From: Pedobacter duraquae
GTDB taxonomy: Bacteria > Bacteroidota > Bacteroidia > Sphingobacteriales > Sphingobacteriaceae
Assembly: GCF_004362245.1 (NCBI RefSeq)
Contig: NZ_SNWM01000001.1
Coordinates: 1,362,340 to 1,426,339, forward strand
Direction of reading: 5' to 3'
DNA: 64,000 bases
The notes under the pieces were generated by a model. It was not told where the DNA came from. It saw only the letters and a list, made by a program, of their open reading frames with translations, and searched no databases. Position numbers and translations under genes: made by a program. Below are positions 9,037-17,078 of the stretch, one piece after another (position 1 is the stretch's first letter; each line of letters starts with the position of its first letter).

Positions 9037-9504
9037 ATGTCTCTCAAATTCAATAAAAACGAACTCAGCTTACTGCTCGGTTACGCTATGCGAACCCAAT
9101 TCCGATTGAGAAACAGCACCCATGAAAAAGATTTTAGCGAAAAATACAGCTATAGGCAGGTCCTTTTATATATGAATTTCTTTAGAATTTTACTATTCGC
9201 TGGATTTACAGGCGTGATTTCTTCTATAGTGCTTTGGGAAACCCTTCGTCTCTATAGTATTCCGATTACCTTAGGAATAATGGGAGGTGTTGCTATTTTG
9301 GCATTTTACACAAATCCGTACTCCAAAAAATATCCTTTTAAAATATATCAACGGATTACGGGATTACAGCTTAAACTTTCGGAGCCTGTCAAACTCCAAA
9401 TCGTTAAAAGGACGACAGCTTTTCTTATATTTCAACTGATATTCTTTATGTTATTTGAATTACCACTTTCGCTTTTTGGCGTTAAACTATTAATGCACGT
9501 TTAA
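9037..9504 (+). CDS. unrecognised small integral membrane protein
   Basis: 155 residues, no family recognised. The N-terminal 40 residues are polar and basic. Three hydrophobic segments follow: about 46-66 (NFFRILLFAGFTGVISSIVLW), about 73-93 (IPITLGIMGGVAILAFY) and about 128-150 near the C-terminus. A TAAATTTA box at 9018-9025 is one base from the -7 consensus. The stop codon overlaps that of the convergent acetyltransferase gene. It stands alone on its strand, so context gives no role. Confidence 0.6.
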   Translation: MSLKFNKNELSLLLGYAMRTQFRLRNSTHEKDFSEKYSYRQVLLYMNFFRILLFAGFTGVISSIVLWETLRLYSIPITLGIMGGVAILAFYTNPYSKKYPFKIYQRITGLQLKLSEPVKLQIVKRTTAFLIFQLIFFMLFELPLSLFGVKLLMHV

Positions 9505-9983
9505 CCGATTTTTCTCCATTGCAATTGAACTGCTGACAAGTGCGGCGATTCTAATCTTTTTTCCGGAAGGACGATAAATCCATTTTTGAGATAAAACCCG
9601 ATAGGTGATTGATACGGTTTTCCATTAGCACGCAGGTAGGTATTATGTTCGACTACCCATCCGTTCAATAATTCCTCGTCAACTTTCAGTTCGTCTAACA
9701 ATGCAGATCCAAATCCGCGACCGTGGATCTTACTGTCCAAGATGACAGCGATCCAAGTCGCCTCGTCGCGCTTAAATTTAAATGCCCAACCTAATATAAC
9801 GCCATCTTCCATCAGAAAAAAGTGGGCAGGCTCTATTAATTCTGACAGGTAGATTTCAAAATCTTCCATACAGCTATACCTCAGGTTTTTTGGATATTCC
9901 TGATTCCACAGTTTATAAACCCCTTCTTTTTCCCGCTCACTGATACGTCTTGTCGGATTGATTTTGATCATCGTCGTTGTCAA
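9501..9983 (-). CDS. GNAT family N-acetyltransferase
   Basis: 160 residues with the GNAT core. Motif A is AVILDSKIHGRGFGSALLDEL, where the GRGFGS segment matches the acetyl-CoA pyrophosphate loop Q/R-x-x-G-x-G/A. A C-terminal SPIGFYLKNGFIVLPEKR segment fits motif B (Y-x-x-x-G-F). Such enzymes move an acetyl group from acetyl-CoA to an amine; the acceptor is unknown. Its stop codon shares the TTAA at 9501-9504 with the stop of the convergent membrane protein gene. No signal peptide, so it should be cytoplasmic. Confidence 0.82.
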   Translation of the reverse strand: MTTTMIKINPTRRISEREKEGVYKLWNQEYPKNLRYSCMEDFEIYLSELIEPAHFFLMEDGVILGWAFKFKRDEATWIAVILDSKIHGRGFGSALLDELKVDEELLNGWVVEHNTYLRANGKPYQSPIGFYLKNGFIVLPEKRLESPHLSAVQLQWRKIG

Positions 9984-10045
9984 TTAAATATCTAGTAAAG
10001 ATAATAAAATCAACAAATTATAAAAGGTGATAATCTGAAATCAAA

Positions 10046-10474
10046 CTACTGCTTCACGTAGTGAGACTCAAAACCATCCGCAGCAATGACGCCAGTAAAA
10101 GTGACAAGTGCTTTACTGGACAGGTTGATAGGTTCTTTACTCATAGCGCTGGCAAAAGTCAATTGTTCGCCGCGGTTATACGTAATTGTAAAGTTAGATT
10201 CAGAATTATTGATTTTCTGCTTTTCCCGCTCTATTTTAAATGTTCCCCGATCAACGACTTTTCCTTCAACATAACGTTCATAATTTGCGCCACTAAATTT
10301 GAGTATATTGCCGTTACCTGCCGCGTAATCACTTTTGAGTCCCGCAATATTGCCACCATCTACACGACGCAGCTCCCAACTTCCTTCCAAAGTTGATTCA
10401 TTAGCTTCTTTTTTACAGCTTGAAACTGAGATTAGCAGGAACATGCTCAGCGATAGGATAAATAGGTTCTTCAT
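10046..10474 (-). CDS. small lipocalin-like lipoprotein, function unknown
   Basis: 142 residues with a lipoprotein signal sequence: MKNLFILSLSMFLLISVSSC, with the lipobox VSSC putting the lipidated cysteine at residue 20. The mature part begins KKEANESTLEGSWELRRVDG, where the GSWEL segment is typical of small lipocalin-like or META-type Bacteroidota lipoproteins that start with 'L-x-G-x-W'. Beta-strand-rich sequence follows. It is likely anchored in the outer membrane facing either side. No operon partner is obvious: the flanking genes are 62 and 149 bases away. Confidence 0.7.
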   Translation of the reverse strand: MKNLFILSLSMFLLISVSSCKKEANESTLEGSWELRRVDGGNIAGLKSDYAAGNGNILKFSGANYERYVEGKVVDRGTFKIEREKQKINNSESNFTITYNRGEQLTFASAMSKEPINLSSKALVTFTGVIAADGFESHYVKQ

Positions 10475-10623
10475 GGTTTTGAGTTTAATTTAAATCTGGT
10501 TTTCTAATTAAACGATCGAGACCTGACAAATGCTACAACGAAACGTAAATAATAATTTACTCAAAAGACACAGTAATGCATTGCTGTAAAACAACAAGCG
10601 CGAAAGGATGAACATGGATATTA

Positions 10624-11301
10624 TTAGGCTTCTACAGGTGTGCCACGTTGTGCTTTCAGGTTTCTGAACTGATAACCGGAAATAAGGTGTTTCTTCTCGT
10701 TAAATTGCATCAATCCAAAAGCTTCATCAGTTTCAAAAGTAGCAATAGCAGCCCTTGCTTTATCATAAGAACAACGGTATACCTCTGCAGCATTTTGTGT
10801 TTTAGCTATTTTTTCATGTGGATAGGCAGCCTTAAACTCATTCAATTCACCTTGAACCAATCTCTCCAATTTACCCATGGCTGTTGATTTAACGTCGAAT
10901 AACAGTTCCCAATCATCAAAGCCAGCTGAGCGTGACGCAGGCAAATTTAGTCCCTTGATACTGTTGTGCTTATCATTTGCTGAACCAACTTTAATCAATC
11001 CGCCTTTTCTAGAGCCAGCCAGGTAGATATAACCAGTAATATTTTCTCTAAGTGCTATTGCCAGTTTTGAAGGGTCGGCCTGCAGCCAATCTCCGCCTAT
11101 TGTTTGAAAGTTAAAACTTTCATCTTCACTGTAACCTGAAGCATTATAGGCGACTACTTTATTATTTTCAGACATTTCAGCTTTAAGCTCGTCTGAAAGC
11201 ACATTTCCTTGTGCATCGAATAACAAATCCTTTGCGATTTTGTGCTTTTTTATAAAGTCTTCCTGCTCTTTAGTTAGTGGGTTGTCAATAGTCATGGACA
11301 A
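10624..11301 (-). CDS. GIY-YIG (T5orf172-like) domain protein, possibly inactive
   Basis: 225 residues. The centre carries a GIY-YIG-type pattern: GYIYLAGSRKGGLIKVGSAN (residues 90-109), which aligns with the G-Y-x-Y ... G-x-x-K-I-G core of T5orf172/MUG113 proteins, then LPASRSAGFDDWELLFDV and a later KLERLVQGELNEF helix that could supply the family's glutamate. The catalytic arginine usually found about ten residues after the second core strand is not obvious (NDKHNSIKGLN here), so nuclease activity is uncertain. The first 80 residues match nothing I know. It lies alone next to a GC-rich structured gap. Family call moderate; function unknown. Confidence 0.55.
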   Translation of the reverse strand: MSMTIDNPLTKEQEDFIKKHKIAKDLLFDAQGNVLSDELKAEMSENNKVVAYNASGYSEDESFNFQTIGGDWLQADPSKLAIALRENITGYIYLAGSRKGGLIKVGSANDKHNSIKGLNLPASRSAGFDDWELLFDVKSTAMGKLERLVQGELNEFKAAYPHEKIAKTQNAAEVYRCSYDKARAAIATFETDEAFGLMQFNEKKHLISGYQFRNLKAQRGTPVEA

Positions 11302-11610
11302 TATTAGTCATATTTATTGGCTTTAGCCTGTTCTTAAGGGAAATATGGCTGAAAGAAAACATAACACCACATCAGATTCAAAACCAACATCACAAATAAT
11401 GACACGAAGGGAGGTCAAGCAAAACCAGGAAAATAAAATTTGTCTGTCAAGTGATTTTAGGAAATTAAAAAACCAATGACAAGTTAAAACAGTAAAATAA
11501 AAAAATAACACGCTAAACACGTCAAGTAAAACCAGTACAAGACAGTATAGAACACCCTCTAAGATGGGTCTGACCGAGTTTTTAAAGCACTATCAACAAC
11601 TCATAGGCAA

Positions 11611-11725
11611 ACGGGGCACACACGGGGGGTTGACGCGCCCTTGACGCGGCCTTACCCCGGCTAAAGGGCGCGTTAAGGCCGTACCGACCCCGTATCGGCC
11701 ATGCATGTGGGGACCGTCAACTAAC
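11611..11725. repeat. GC-rich cluster of overlapping inverted repeats
   Basis: By hand count 74 of the 110 bases 11611-11720 are G or C, far above the flanks. Arms seen: ACGCGCCCTT (11633-11642) with AAGGGCGCGT (11664-11673), 10 bp; CGGCCTTA (11647-11654) with TAAGGCCG (11674-11681), 8 bp; GTTGACG (11629-11635) with CGTCAAC (11715-11721), 7 bp; ACGGGG (11611-11616) with CCCCGT (11688-11693), 6 bp. A near-direct repeat TTGACGCG[C/G]CC occurs at 11630-11640 and 11641-11651, and the palindrome CATGCATG at 11700-11707. It could be a dispersed palindromic repeat, a structured RNA, or a protein-binding or recombination site. Confidence 0.6.
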
Positions 11726-11824
11726 AAAATAGTTAATATTTGCCTGGAATTCCCTCCAAATCTGCTCTAGCGATACTAGAATGAATGATTTGGGAAAGAT
11801 TAACCCATTTGAAGCGGTAGTATA

Positions 11825-11851
11825 AAAGCAAAAACCCGGTAGAATACCGGG
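11825..11851 (-). terminator. intrinsic terminator of the Crp/Fnr gene
   Basis: On the minus strand CCCGGT (11851-11846) pairs with ACCGGG (11840-11835) around a 5-base loop, and is followed by TTTTTGCTTTTA. It lies 47 bases beyond the stop codon of the regulator at 11899. Confidence 0.88.
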
Positions 11852-11898
11852 CCCTTTGTAATAACTATGTTTTGTATGTTTTAGAATTAACCAAACGA

Positions 11899-12492
11899 TC
11901 ATCTGCGCCCCATGCGCTTCCGGATGCGGCTTAGTGAAGGTCCCTCAATGCCAAGGTAGGATGCGATATGGTACAATTGAACCGATTGAAGAATATCTGG
12001 GTGTTGTTGCAGCATATCAACGTACCGCTCTTCTGCCGTCTTGAATAAAAGTAGTTCCGTATTATGCATAACAGCATGCAGAACAGTCTCAGCAAAGATC
12101 CGCCCAAAATGCTCCCAGGCCGGCGATGTCTTATACAGGTATTGAAGATCATCGTAATGTATATACAAAATCTCCGAGTTGGTCATAGATTCCGTATAAT
12201 ATGCACAGCTGGTCTGGCTGAGGAAACTCTTGTATGAGCTCATGAACTGATCATTTGAAAAAAACAGAATGTTTCTTTCCGAATTTGTCTGCTCATCGTA
12301 TTTGTATATCCTAAAAACACCTGATATTACAAAACCCAAATATTTACATACATTTTTGTATTCGTTGTAAAATTCGCCCTTTTTATAATCTTTTTCATAC
12401 CAGAAGGATTTCGACAATTCGAAGTCTTTTAACGACATACCAGAAATTTCTCTGATCACATTTTCCAGTCGCTCAATTTTTTTTATTTCCAT
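11899..12492 (-). CDS. Crp/Fnr family transcriptional regulator
   Basis: 197 residues, the size of small Bacteroidota Crp-like regulators. Residues about 30-120 form a cyclic-nucleotide-binding-type beta-barrel (GEFYNEYKNVCKYLGFVISG then RIYKYDEQTNSERNILFFSNDQF). The C-terminal helix-turn-helix is short but clear: LYHIASYLGIEGPSLSRIRKRM, with recognition helix GPSLSRIRKR; the protein ends at GRR directly after it. The barrel lacks the arginine-serine phosphate cassette of true CRP, so cAMP binding is doubtful. It has its own terminator downstream and is divergent from a small acidic protein gene, a possible target. Confidence 0.85.
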   Translation of the reverse strand: MEIKKIERLENVIREISGMSLKDFELSKSFWYEKDYKKGEFYNEYKNVCKYLGFVISGVFRIYKYDEQTNSERNILFFSNDQFMSSYKSFLSQTSCAYYTESMTNSEILYIHYDDLQYLYKTSPAWEHFGRIFAETVLHAVMHNTELLLFKTAEERYVDMLQQHPDILQSVQLYHIASYLGIEGPSLSRIRKRMGRR

Positions 12493-12607
12493 CGTAGAAT
12501 ATTGGGTTCATACATCTGACTTATAGCCTGCTGCAAGTTAAGATATAGTATTTAGGGTTGAAACCTAATCATTTAATTTAGCGCGTATAAAATCGCATAT
12601 TTGCAAA

Positions 12608-12955
12608 ATGGAATTTCTAGATTTTACACTGCCTGAATTCGCCTTCCTGGATGGAAGTGATCATGAGCCAAATAATGTCACCGCAACACGGAATATCATT
12701 CAACACAATCCAACGCACACTGTTTTGGAAGTTCTGGACATGCAGGAGCCATTAGAGTTTAAGCTGAATGCAAGTGTACAAACTTTTGATTTTATTTATC
12801 ACAATACTTTTGGAGAAAAAGAAAACCACAAGCTCGCTGTGCATTTTACGATGGCTGAGGAAAAAGAACTGAAAGAAGTTTTCCTTAAAGCAGCCAAGTG
12901 GTATTCAGATTACCTGACTTGGGAAGACGGCAATATTCAGGACGAAGAGGTGTAA
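12608..12955 (+). CDS. unrecognised small acidic protein
   Basis: 115 residues, no family recognised. It is acidic, rich in His and Asp/Glu, without a signal peptide or membrane segment, and ends WEDGNIQDEEV. Predicted strands in the middle (VLEVLDMQEPLEFKLN, FDFIYHNTFGEK) and a C-terminal helix (EEKELKEVFLKAAKWYSDYL) suggest a compact cytoplasmic fold. CATATTTG at 12596-12603 is one base from the -7 consensus and ends only 4 bases before the ATG, so the transcript may be nearly leaderless. It is divergent from the Crp/Fnr regulator. Confidence 0.65.
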   Translation: MEFLDFTLPEFAFLDGSDHEPNNVTATRNIIQHNPTHTVLEVLDMQEPLEFKLNASVQTFDFIYHNTFGEKENHKLAVHFTMAEEKELKEVFLKAAKWYSDYLTWEDGNIQDEEV

Positions 12956-13079
12956 AAACCATTTAATTTCTGAATCACGGAGATCCGGAAATAGTTTAAC
13001 GGAAGCATTAAATTCCTGAAATCATACTTTAAACGTTTTAAACCATGATTTTATAAAAAAAACTTAAAAAGTGCCTCAG

Positions 13080-13110
13080 TTTGTTTATTTGGGGCATTTT
13101 GGTACATTTG
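13080..13110 (+). promoter_or_regulatory. consensus Bacteroidota promoter for lat
   Basis: TTTG (13080-13083), a 19-base spacer, then TACATTTG (13103-13110). This matches the known -33/-7 consensus TTTG-N19-21-TANNTTTG exactly. Transcription should start about 4-7 bases later, leaving a leader of roughly 15 bases before the ATG at 13132. Confidence 0.8.
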
Positions 13111-13131
13111 GAATGAACCAAATCAGCAGAT

Positions 13132-14463
13132 ATGTACCAATTAACCGTAACTCCAGAACAGGTAAACGAGACTTTAAGCAAACACATCCTTGCAGATGGT
13201 TTCGACCTAACGTATGATATGGAGTTGAGCCACGGCAGCTATATTTACGATTCTAAATACAAACGCACCTTACTGGATTTCTTTACTTGTTTTGCCTCAG
13301 TACCACTGGGATACAATCATCCAAAGATGACAGACGATGAAGAATTTAAACGGAATCTGTTAAATGCGGCGATGTCTAACCCCTCCAATTCAGACGTGTA
13401 TACCCAACAGTATGCGCAATTTGTAGAAACATTTGGTAAAATTGGTATTCCCGATTATCTCCCTCATGCGTTTTTTATTGCTGGCGGGGGCCTGGCAGTA
13501 GAAAATGCTATTAAAGTGGCTATGGATTGGAAAGTACAAAAAAACTTTGCCAAAGGGTATTCTTCTGAAAAAGGGTTTAAGGTACTTCACTTTGAAAAAG
13601 CATTTCACGGACGTACTGGTTACACGCTGAGTCTTACTAATACCATCCCGGAAAAAACGAAGTGGTTTGCCAAATTTGACTGGCCACGTGTTTCGGTACC
13701 CGTAATCCGTTTTCCTTTAGAGGGTCAAAATCTGGAAACGGCAGTATCTACAGAGGAAGTATCCATACAACAAGTTAAAAAGGCTTTTGCAGATTTTAAA
13801 GACGAGATCTGTGCAATCATTATTGAGCCTATACAAAGTGAAGGTGGAGATAACCATCTCCGGGAAGAATTTCTGATTCAGCTGAAAGCGATTGCCGATG
13901 AAAATGATGCTTTTCTTATTTATGATGAAGTGCAGACAGGCGTTGGTCTTACAGGCAGATTCTGGTGCCACCAGCATTACAGTGAGCAGGCAAGGCCTGA
14001 TATTGTTGCATTTGGTAAGAAAATGCAGGTTTGTGGAATCCTTGTGGGCGATAAGGTAGATCAGGTGGAAAATAATGTTTTTCATGTGCCCTCCAGGATT
14101 AACTCTACCTGGGGCGGTAACTTAGTGGATATGGTGCGTGCCACGCAGATCCTTCAGATTATAGAAGAAGATCAGCTTTGCCAAAATGCAGCTACAGTAG
14201 GTGCATATCTGCAGCAAAATCTGCTTACACTTTCGGGTAAATACAGTAGCATGCAAAATGTACGTGGTAAAGGGTTGCTGTGTGCATTCGACTTTGAGCA
14301 TACCGAACAAAGAAATGCATTTATCAAAAAAGGATTGGAGAAAAATGTGATGTTCCTTGGCTGTGGCCCTAAAACCATCCGTTTTCGGCCAGCACTATGT
14401 ATGGAACAAAAACATATCGATGAAGGATTGGATGTAATGGAGCAGATTTTACCGGGATTGTAG
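13132..14463 (+). CDS. lat: L-lysine 6-aminotransferase
   Basis: 443-residue class III PLP aminotransferase that moves the epsilon-amino group of lysine to 2-oxoglutarate, giving 2-aminoadipate 6-semialdehyde. Features: LDFFTCFASVPLGYNHPKM near residue 50, AGGGLAVENAIKVAMDW, the AFHGRTGYTLS segment, IIIEPIQSEGGDNH, and the PLP-lysine region VAFGKKMQVCG (lysines 296/297). The FFTCFASVPLGYNHPK and FGKKMQVCG blocks distinguish lysine 6-aminotransferases from ornithine or GABA transaminases. It has a consensus promoter and is followed after one base by a small membrane-anchored protein gene. Confidence 0.9.
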   Translation: MYQLTVTPEQVNETLSKHILADGFDLTYDMELSHGSYIYDSKYKRTLLDFFTCFASVPLGYNHPKMTDDEEFKRNLLNAAMSNPSNSDVYTQQYAQFVETFGKIGIPDYLPHAFFIAGGGLAVENAIKVAMDWKVQKNFAKGYSSEKGFKVLHFEKAFHGRTGYTLSLTNTIPEKTKWFAKFDWPRVSVPVIRFPLEGQNLETAVSTEEVSIQQVKKAFADFKDEICAIIIEPIQSEGGDNHLREEFLIQLKAIADENDAFLIYDEVQTGVGLTGRFWCHQHYSEQARPDIVAFGKKMQVCGILVGDKVDQVENNVFHVPSRINSTWGGNLVDMVRATQILQIIEEDQLCQNAATVGAYLQQNLLTLSGKYSSMQNVRGKGLLCAFDFEHTEQRNAFIKKGLEKNVMFLGCGPKTIRFRPALCMEQKHIDEGLDVMEQILPGL

Positions 14464-14464
14464 T

Positions 14465-14866
14465 ATGAAGAATAAAAAAATCAATATTTTTTTAAGTGTT
14501 TTAGTAGTGATCCTAATAGGTTGGATGCTGAAGGGCACTTTCGGTCAGCCTGGCATTGAGGATATGAAAAGTGGCTTTAAAGAGGTCGCTAAATATAGAA
14601 ACGACAACAACACCGGACCGATACAATATGTCTTTGCAGTAACGGTAAAAGACACCATCTGGAATGAAATGATAGCATACGGTAATTTTAAGCCACACCA
14701 TAAAGGTGGAAACACCAAGGTTTATTATTTTATGGAAGGGAGCAAAGTTCCTGCACAGGTAGGTGCCGGTACAGTAAACTTTGATCCCGTATTTAATTCA
14801 AGCTGTGTTGGTTTGTATGAGAAGTCGGCCATGGGCAATGTCAGCATGACCAAGACCCCGTTTTAG
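14465..14866 (+). CDS. unrecognised membrane-anchored small protein
   Basis: 133 residues, no family recognised. A short basic start (MKNKKIN) leads into one hydrophobic segment, residues about 8-24, then a polar domain of about 105 residues that would lie outside the cytoplasmic membrane. The segment could also be an uncleaved or cleaved signal sequence. The ATG comes one base after the lat stop codon (TAG-T-ATG), so translation coupling with lat is likely. Its stop codon directly touches the stop codon of the convergent TlpA-like gene. Role unknown; coupling alone hints at a link with lysine metabolism. Confidence 0.65.
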   Translation: MKNKKINIFLSVLVVILIGWMLKGTFGQPGIEDMKSGFKEVAKYRNDNNTGPIQYVFAVTVKDTIWNEMIAYGNFKPHHKGGNTKVYYFMEGSKVPAQVGAGTVNFDPVFNSSCVGLYEKSAMGNVSMTKTPF

Positions 14867-16060
14867 CTATCGAAAGATCAGCACGTCAATTTCCCGTTCT
14901 GATTTCACCAGGTCCAGACCAAGTTTATGGAGTTCTTCCAGATAGTCCCCTTTTTTTTCAGGCATAAAATTGAAACTGATATCATACCGCTTACTGTCCT
15001 TAGTCTCATCAATTACAGGAATGTTTGTTACGCCGAAGTCTTCCAGATAATTTGCAATCGTAGCAAAAGTAACGCCTTCGCCATTAAACGCAGCTCCACT
15101 GGCGTTAAGCTGCTGCTCTTTTAATTTTGACAACTCAATTTTAGCTACAAGCTTAGGATCAGCAACTTTGAGGATATAAGCTACTTTTAGTCGTTTTTCC
15201 ACACTGGCATTCAAATCGAACCGACTCTTAAGTTCTGCCCTTAGCGTAGCCAGCAATTCTGCCTCTCTACCTTTAGGAACGATAAAATCCACACAATACA
15301 TCTTTTCATTGTCCTTTTTGTCTTCCCTAGGGATGAGATCGATAGTTCTACCATAAGGAAGATCGCCATAGGCTATCCGGTACATTCCTTCGACCGTCAT
15401 ATTCAAGAAACTAATCCTACGGCCGTTAAAATCCGTAGCTTTAGTATAGTGCTTTACTCCGGTACTTGCTCCTTGTATTTTAGGCTGTATCAGGAATCTA
15501 CTTTCTACACTGGGGTCAGCTTTGAAGTAAGTATTCCATGGATCCATATTCATATTGTCTTCCTTAAATGGAAGGTTGATCTTCTTTCCCGCCACCACAT
15601 CCGCAATAACACTTTCAGTAATATTTACCGGCTCTGTAATCGCTGCAATTACGCCTTGCTGATCAATCAAAATACTATGCGGAATGGTATGATAGGGAAA
15701 ATCCTTACGAAAGGCATCGGCACTATCAATAGCAAACCATAGATTAGACGGCCTGTTTTGCAAAAATTGCTTGATGCGCTTTTCCTTTTCGGTGCTTACC
15801 GTTATAATCTGCAATTTGTTTCCAAATTGCTTTTGAAGAGCCTGCAGATGGGGCATAGCATCTACGCATGGGCCGCACCAGGTGGCCCAGAATTCCAGGA
15901 GCACGACTTTGCCACGTTGACTGCTTAAATCAGTTTTTTTAATGGGTGCATTAAGCAAACTAACAATTGGAACATTCCCAATAGATTCACCTATTTTTAT
16001 TTGCGCGGTAGCAGTTAGTGTTAGACAACCTAATAAGGTCAATAAAAAAATACGTTTCAT
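14867..16060 (-). CDS. secreted TlpA-like thioredoxin with DUF3738-like C-terminal domain
   Basis: 397 residues from the ATG at 16060; a longer frame reaching 16240 would overlap the upstream protease gene and places a good signal peptide (MKRIFLLTLLGCLTLTATAQ) internally, so the shorter start is chosen. A TlpA/ResA-type thioredoxin domain follows, with VVLLEFWATWCGPCVDAMPH and active site WCGPC. The C-terminal half (from about residue 200, with MYRIAYGDLPYGR and a repeated strand pattern) resembles the DUF3738 'soil-associated' domain. It should reduce or shuffle disulfides in the periplasm. It lies 10 bases after the S1 protease gene, so they form an operon. Confidence 0.82.
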   Translation of the reverse strand: MKRIFLLTLLGCLTLTATAQIKIGESIGNVPIVSLLNAPIKKTDLSSQRGKVVLLEFWATWCGPCVDAMPHLQALQKQFGNKLQIITVSTEKEKRIKQFLQNRPSNLWFAIDSADAFRKDFPYHTIPHSILIDQQGVIAAITEPVNITESVIADVVAGKKINLPFKEDNMNMDPWNTYFKADPSVESRFLIQPKIQGASTGVKHYTKATDFNGRRISFLNMTVEGMYRIAYGDLPYGRTIDLIPREDKKDNEKMYCVDFIVPKGREAELLATLRAELKSRFDLNASVEKRLKVAYILKVADPKLVAKIELSKLKEQQLNASGAAFNGEGVTFATIANYLEDFGVTNIPVIDETKDSKRYDISFNFMPEKKGDYLEELHKLGLDLVKSEREIDVLIFR

Positions 16061-16070
16061 ATATATAAAG

Positions 16071-16952
16071 TTAAGTTGTAACAGATTTAATCCAGTTTCG
16101 AAATACAGAAATACGCATCCATTCCATAAGCAGCCCGTAATAACCATTTGTGATGAAAGTATCCATACCTGCTTCTGTATTATGGCAAATACCAATAAGC
16201 TCCCACTGTCCATTTTTCTTTCTGAACATTCCCCCTCCACTGTCTCCTCCGGTAGATGAATATTCTAAACCAAGGGGCTCTGCACTGCCAATTCTGTTAA
16301 GTTCTGGCCTTGCCTTACTATCGAAGTCGCAGATCAATGTAGTAGACAATTCGTTCATCAATTTACCCCCAAGGCTGTCAATACTATTCTCGCCTGCAAT
16401 TTTTTGGTTTTTACTACGCACTGTTTTAACTTGCATACCAAATCCCGATGCCCCAAATCCTACCCCCACTCCTGTGGTGCCCTTCTCATCAAAAGTCATA
16501 TTTAACGTCGCTGGCACCACTGAATTCACCGTATTTTCAAGATCTATAAGCACCAAATCCGATTTGTTATCTTTCATGCTATAACCAGGGAAAAAATGTA
16601 AAGCTTTTCCAGTGTAGGATTTGCCTATAAAAATAAAAGCACATTTTGTGGCATCAACCGGAGATGCACTTGTTGGGATATTAACAGCTACTTTCTGACC
16701 ACCTACCAAAAGCGTATCCTGCCGGGTTTGGTAACGCATAAATACATGTGCCGCAGAAAGCACAAAACGATTGGAGATCAACACGCAGGAGCCGGCAGGC
16801 TTACCCCCGATCAATACCTGTCCTACACAATCAAATTGCTTCTGGTTAGCCAGAGCTGTATATTTACTTTCGGCAACGTCATCACGCATTATTCCGGCAA
16901 AGAGCAAGAGAAAAACAAGAGCCGATAAAGGAACTAATTTTGAATGTTTCAT
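16071..16952 (-). CDS. secreted trypsin-like (S1) serine protease
   Basis: 293 residues with a signal peptide (hydrophobic segment residues about 8-22). The catalytic triad is visible: His in VLSAAHV, Asp in KSDLVLIDLE, and Ser in TGGDSGGGMF. The segment ICHNTEAGMDT after the serine is the usual S1 substrate-pocket strand. No PDZ domain is present, so it is not a DegP-type enzyme. A TAGTTTTG -7 box on the minus strand (16979-16972) lies 20 bases before the start. The TlpA-like gene is downstream in the same operon and a sensor kinase is divergent, so the protease may be under that kinase's control. Confidence 0.88.
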   Translation of the reverse strand: MKHSKLVPLSALVFLLLFAGIMRDDVAESKYTALANQKQFDCVGQVLIGGKPAGSCVLISNRFVLSAAHVFMRYQTRQDTLLVGGQKVAVNIPTSASPVDATKCAFIFIGKSYTGKALHFFPGYSMKDNKSDLVLIDLENTVNSVVPATLNMTFDEKGTTGVGVGFGASGFGMQVKTVRSKNQKIAGENSIDSLGGKLMNELSTTLICDFDSKARPELNRIGSAEPLGLEYSSTGGDSGGGMFRKKNGQWELIGICHNTEAGMDTFITNGYYGLLMEWMRISVFRNWIKSVTT

Positions 16953-17078
16953 ATTGTTGAATTAACTGAGACAAAACTATTTGTTACCTGGCACCTGCGG
17001 TGCAAATAGCTGTTAATCTCTGTTAATTAGTGTTAACGTTTTTGAGATTTGCGTATCAACTTGTGTAATTTGCAACTA
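16953..17078. promoter_or_regulatory. divergent promoter region, S1 protease / sensor kinase
   Basis: Minus strand: TAGTTTTG at 16979-16972 fits TANNTTTG, with a TTTG-type -33 (CAAA on plus at 17003-17006) at a slightly long 23-base spacing. Plus strand: TTGAG at 17042-17046 and TAATTTG at 17066-17072, a near match that ends 6 bases before the kinase ATG. Confidence 0.45.

Larger units (their letters stand above)
11302..11898. other. 597-base gap without a supported gene, with GC-rich core
   Basis: No credible coding region is seen: short frames on either strand have low-complexity or non-protein-like translations. The right part holds the leftward terminator of the Crp/Fnr gene (11825-11851). 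The centre (11611-11725) is a GC-rich inverted-repeat cluster listed separately. The left part (11302-11520) is AT-rich and includes the 5' region of the GIY-YIG gene; the GGCTTTAGCC palindrome near 11321-11330 is the only symmetric motif noted there. Confidence 0.6.

Noticed and set aside
11323..11520. Minus-strand frame of 65 residues, very hydrophobic and Phe/Cys rich
   Set aside because: Composition matches AT-rich non-coding sequence; no family, no promoter, and it lies in the gap next to the repeat cluster.
11633..11681. H-type RNA pseudoknot from the two overlapping stems
   Set aside because: The loop joining the second arms has no bases to cross a 10-bp stem, so a simple coaxial pseudoknot is not feasible; alternative folds are more likely.
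11717..11902. Short minus-strand frame of 61 residues after the Crp/Fnr gene
   Set aside because: It covers the terminator hairpin at 11825-11851 and part of the GC-rich region, with no protein-like composition.
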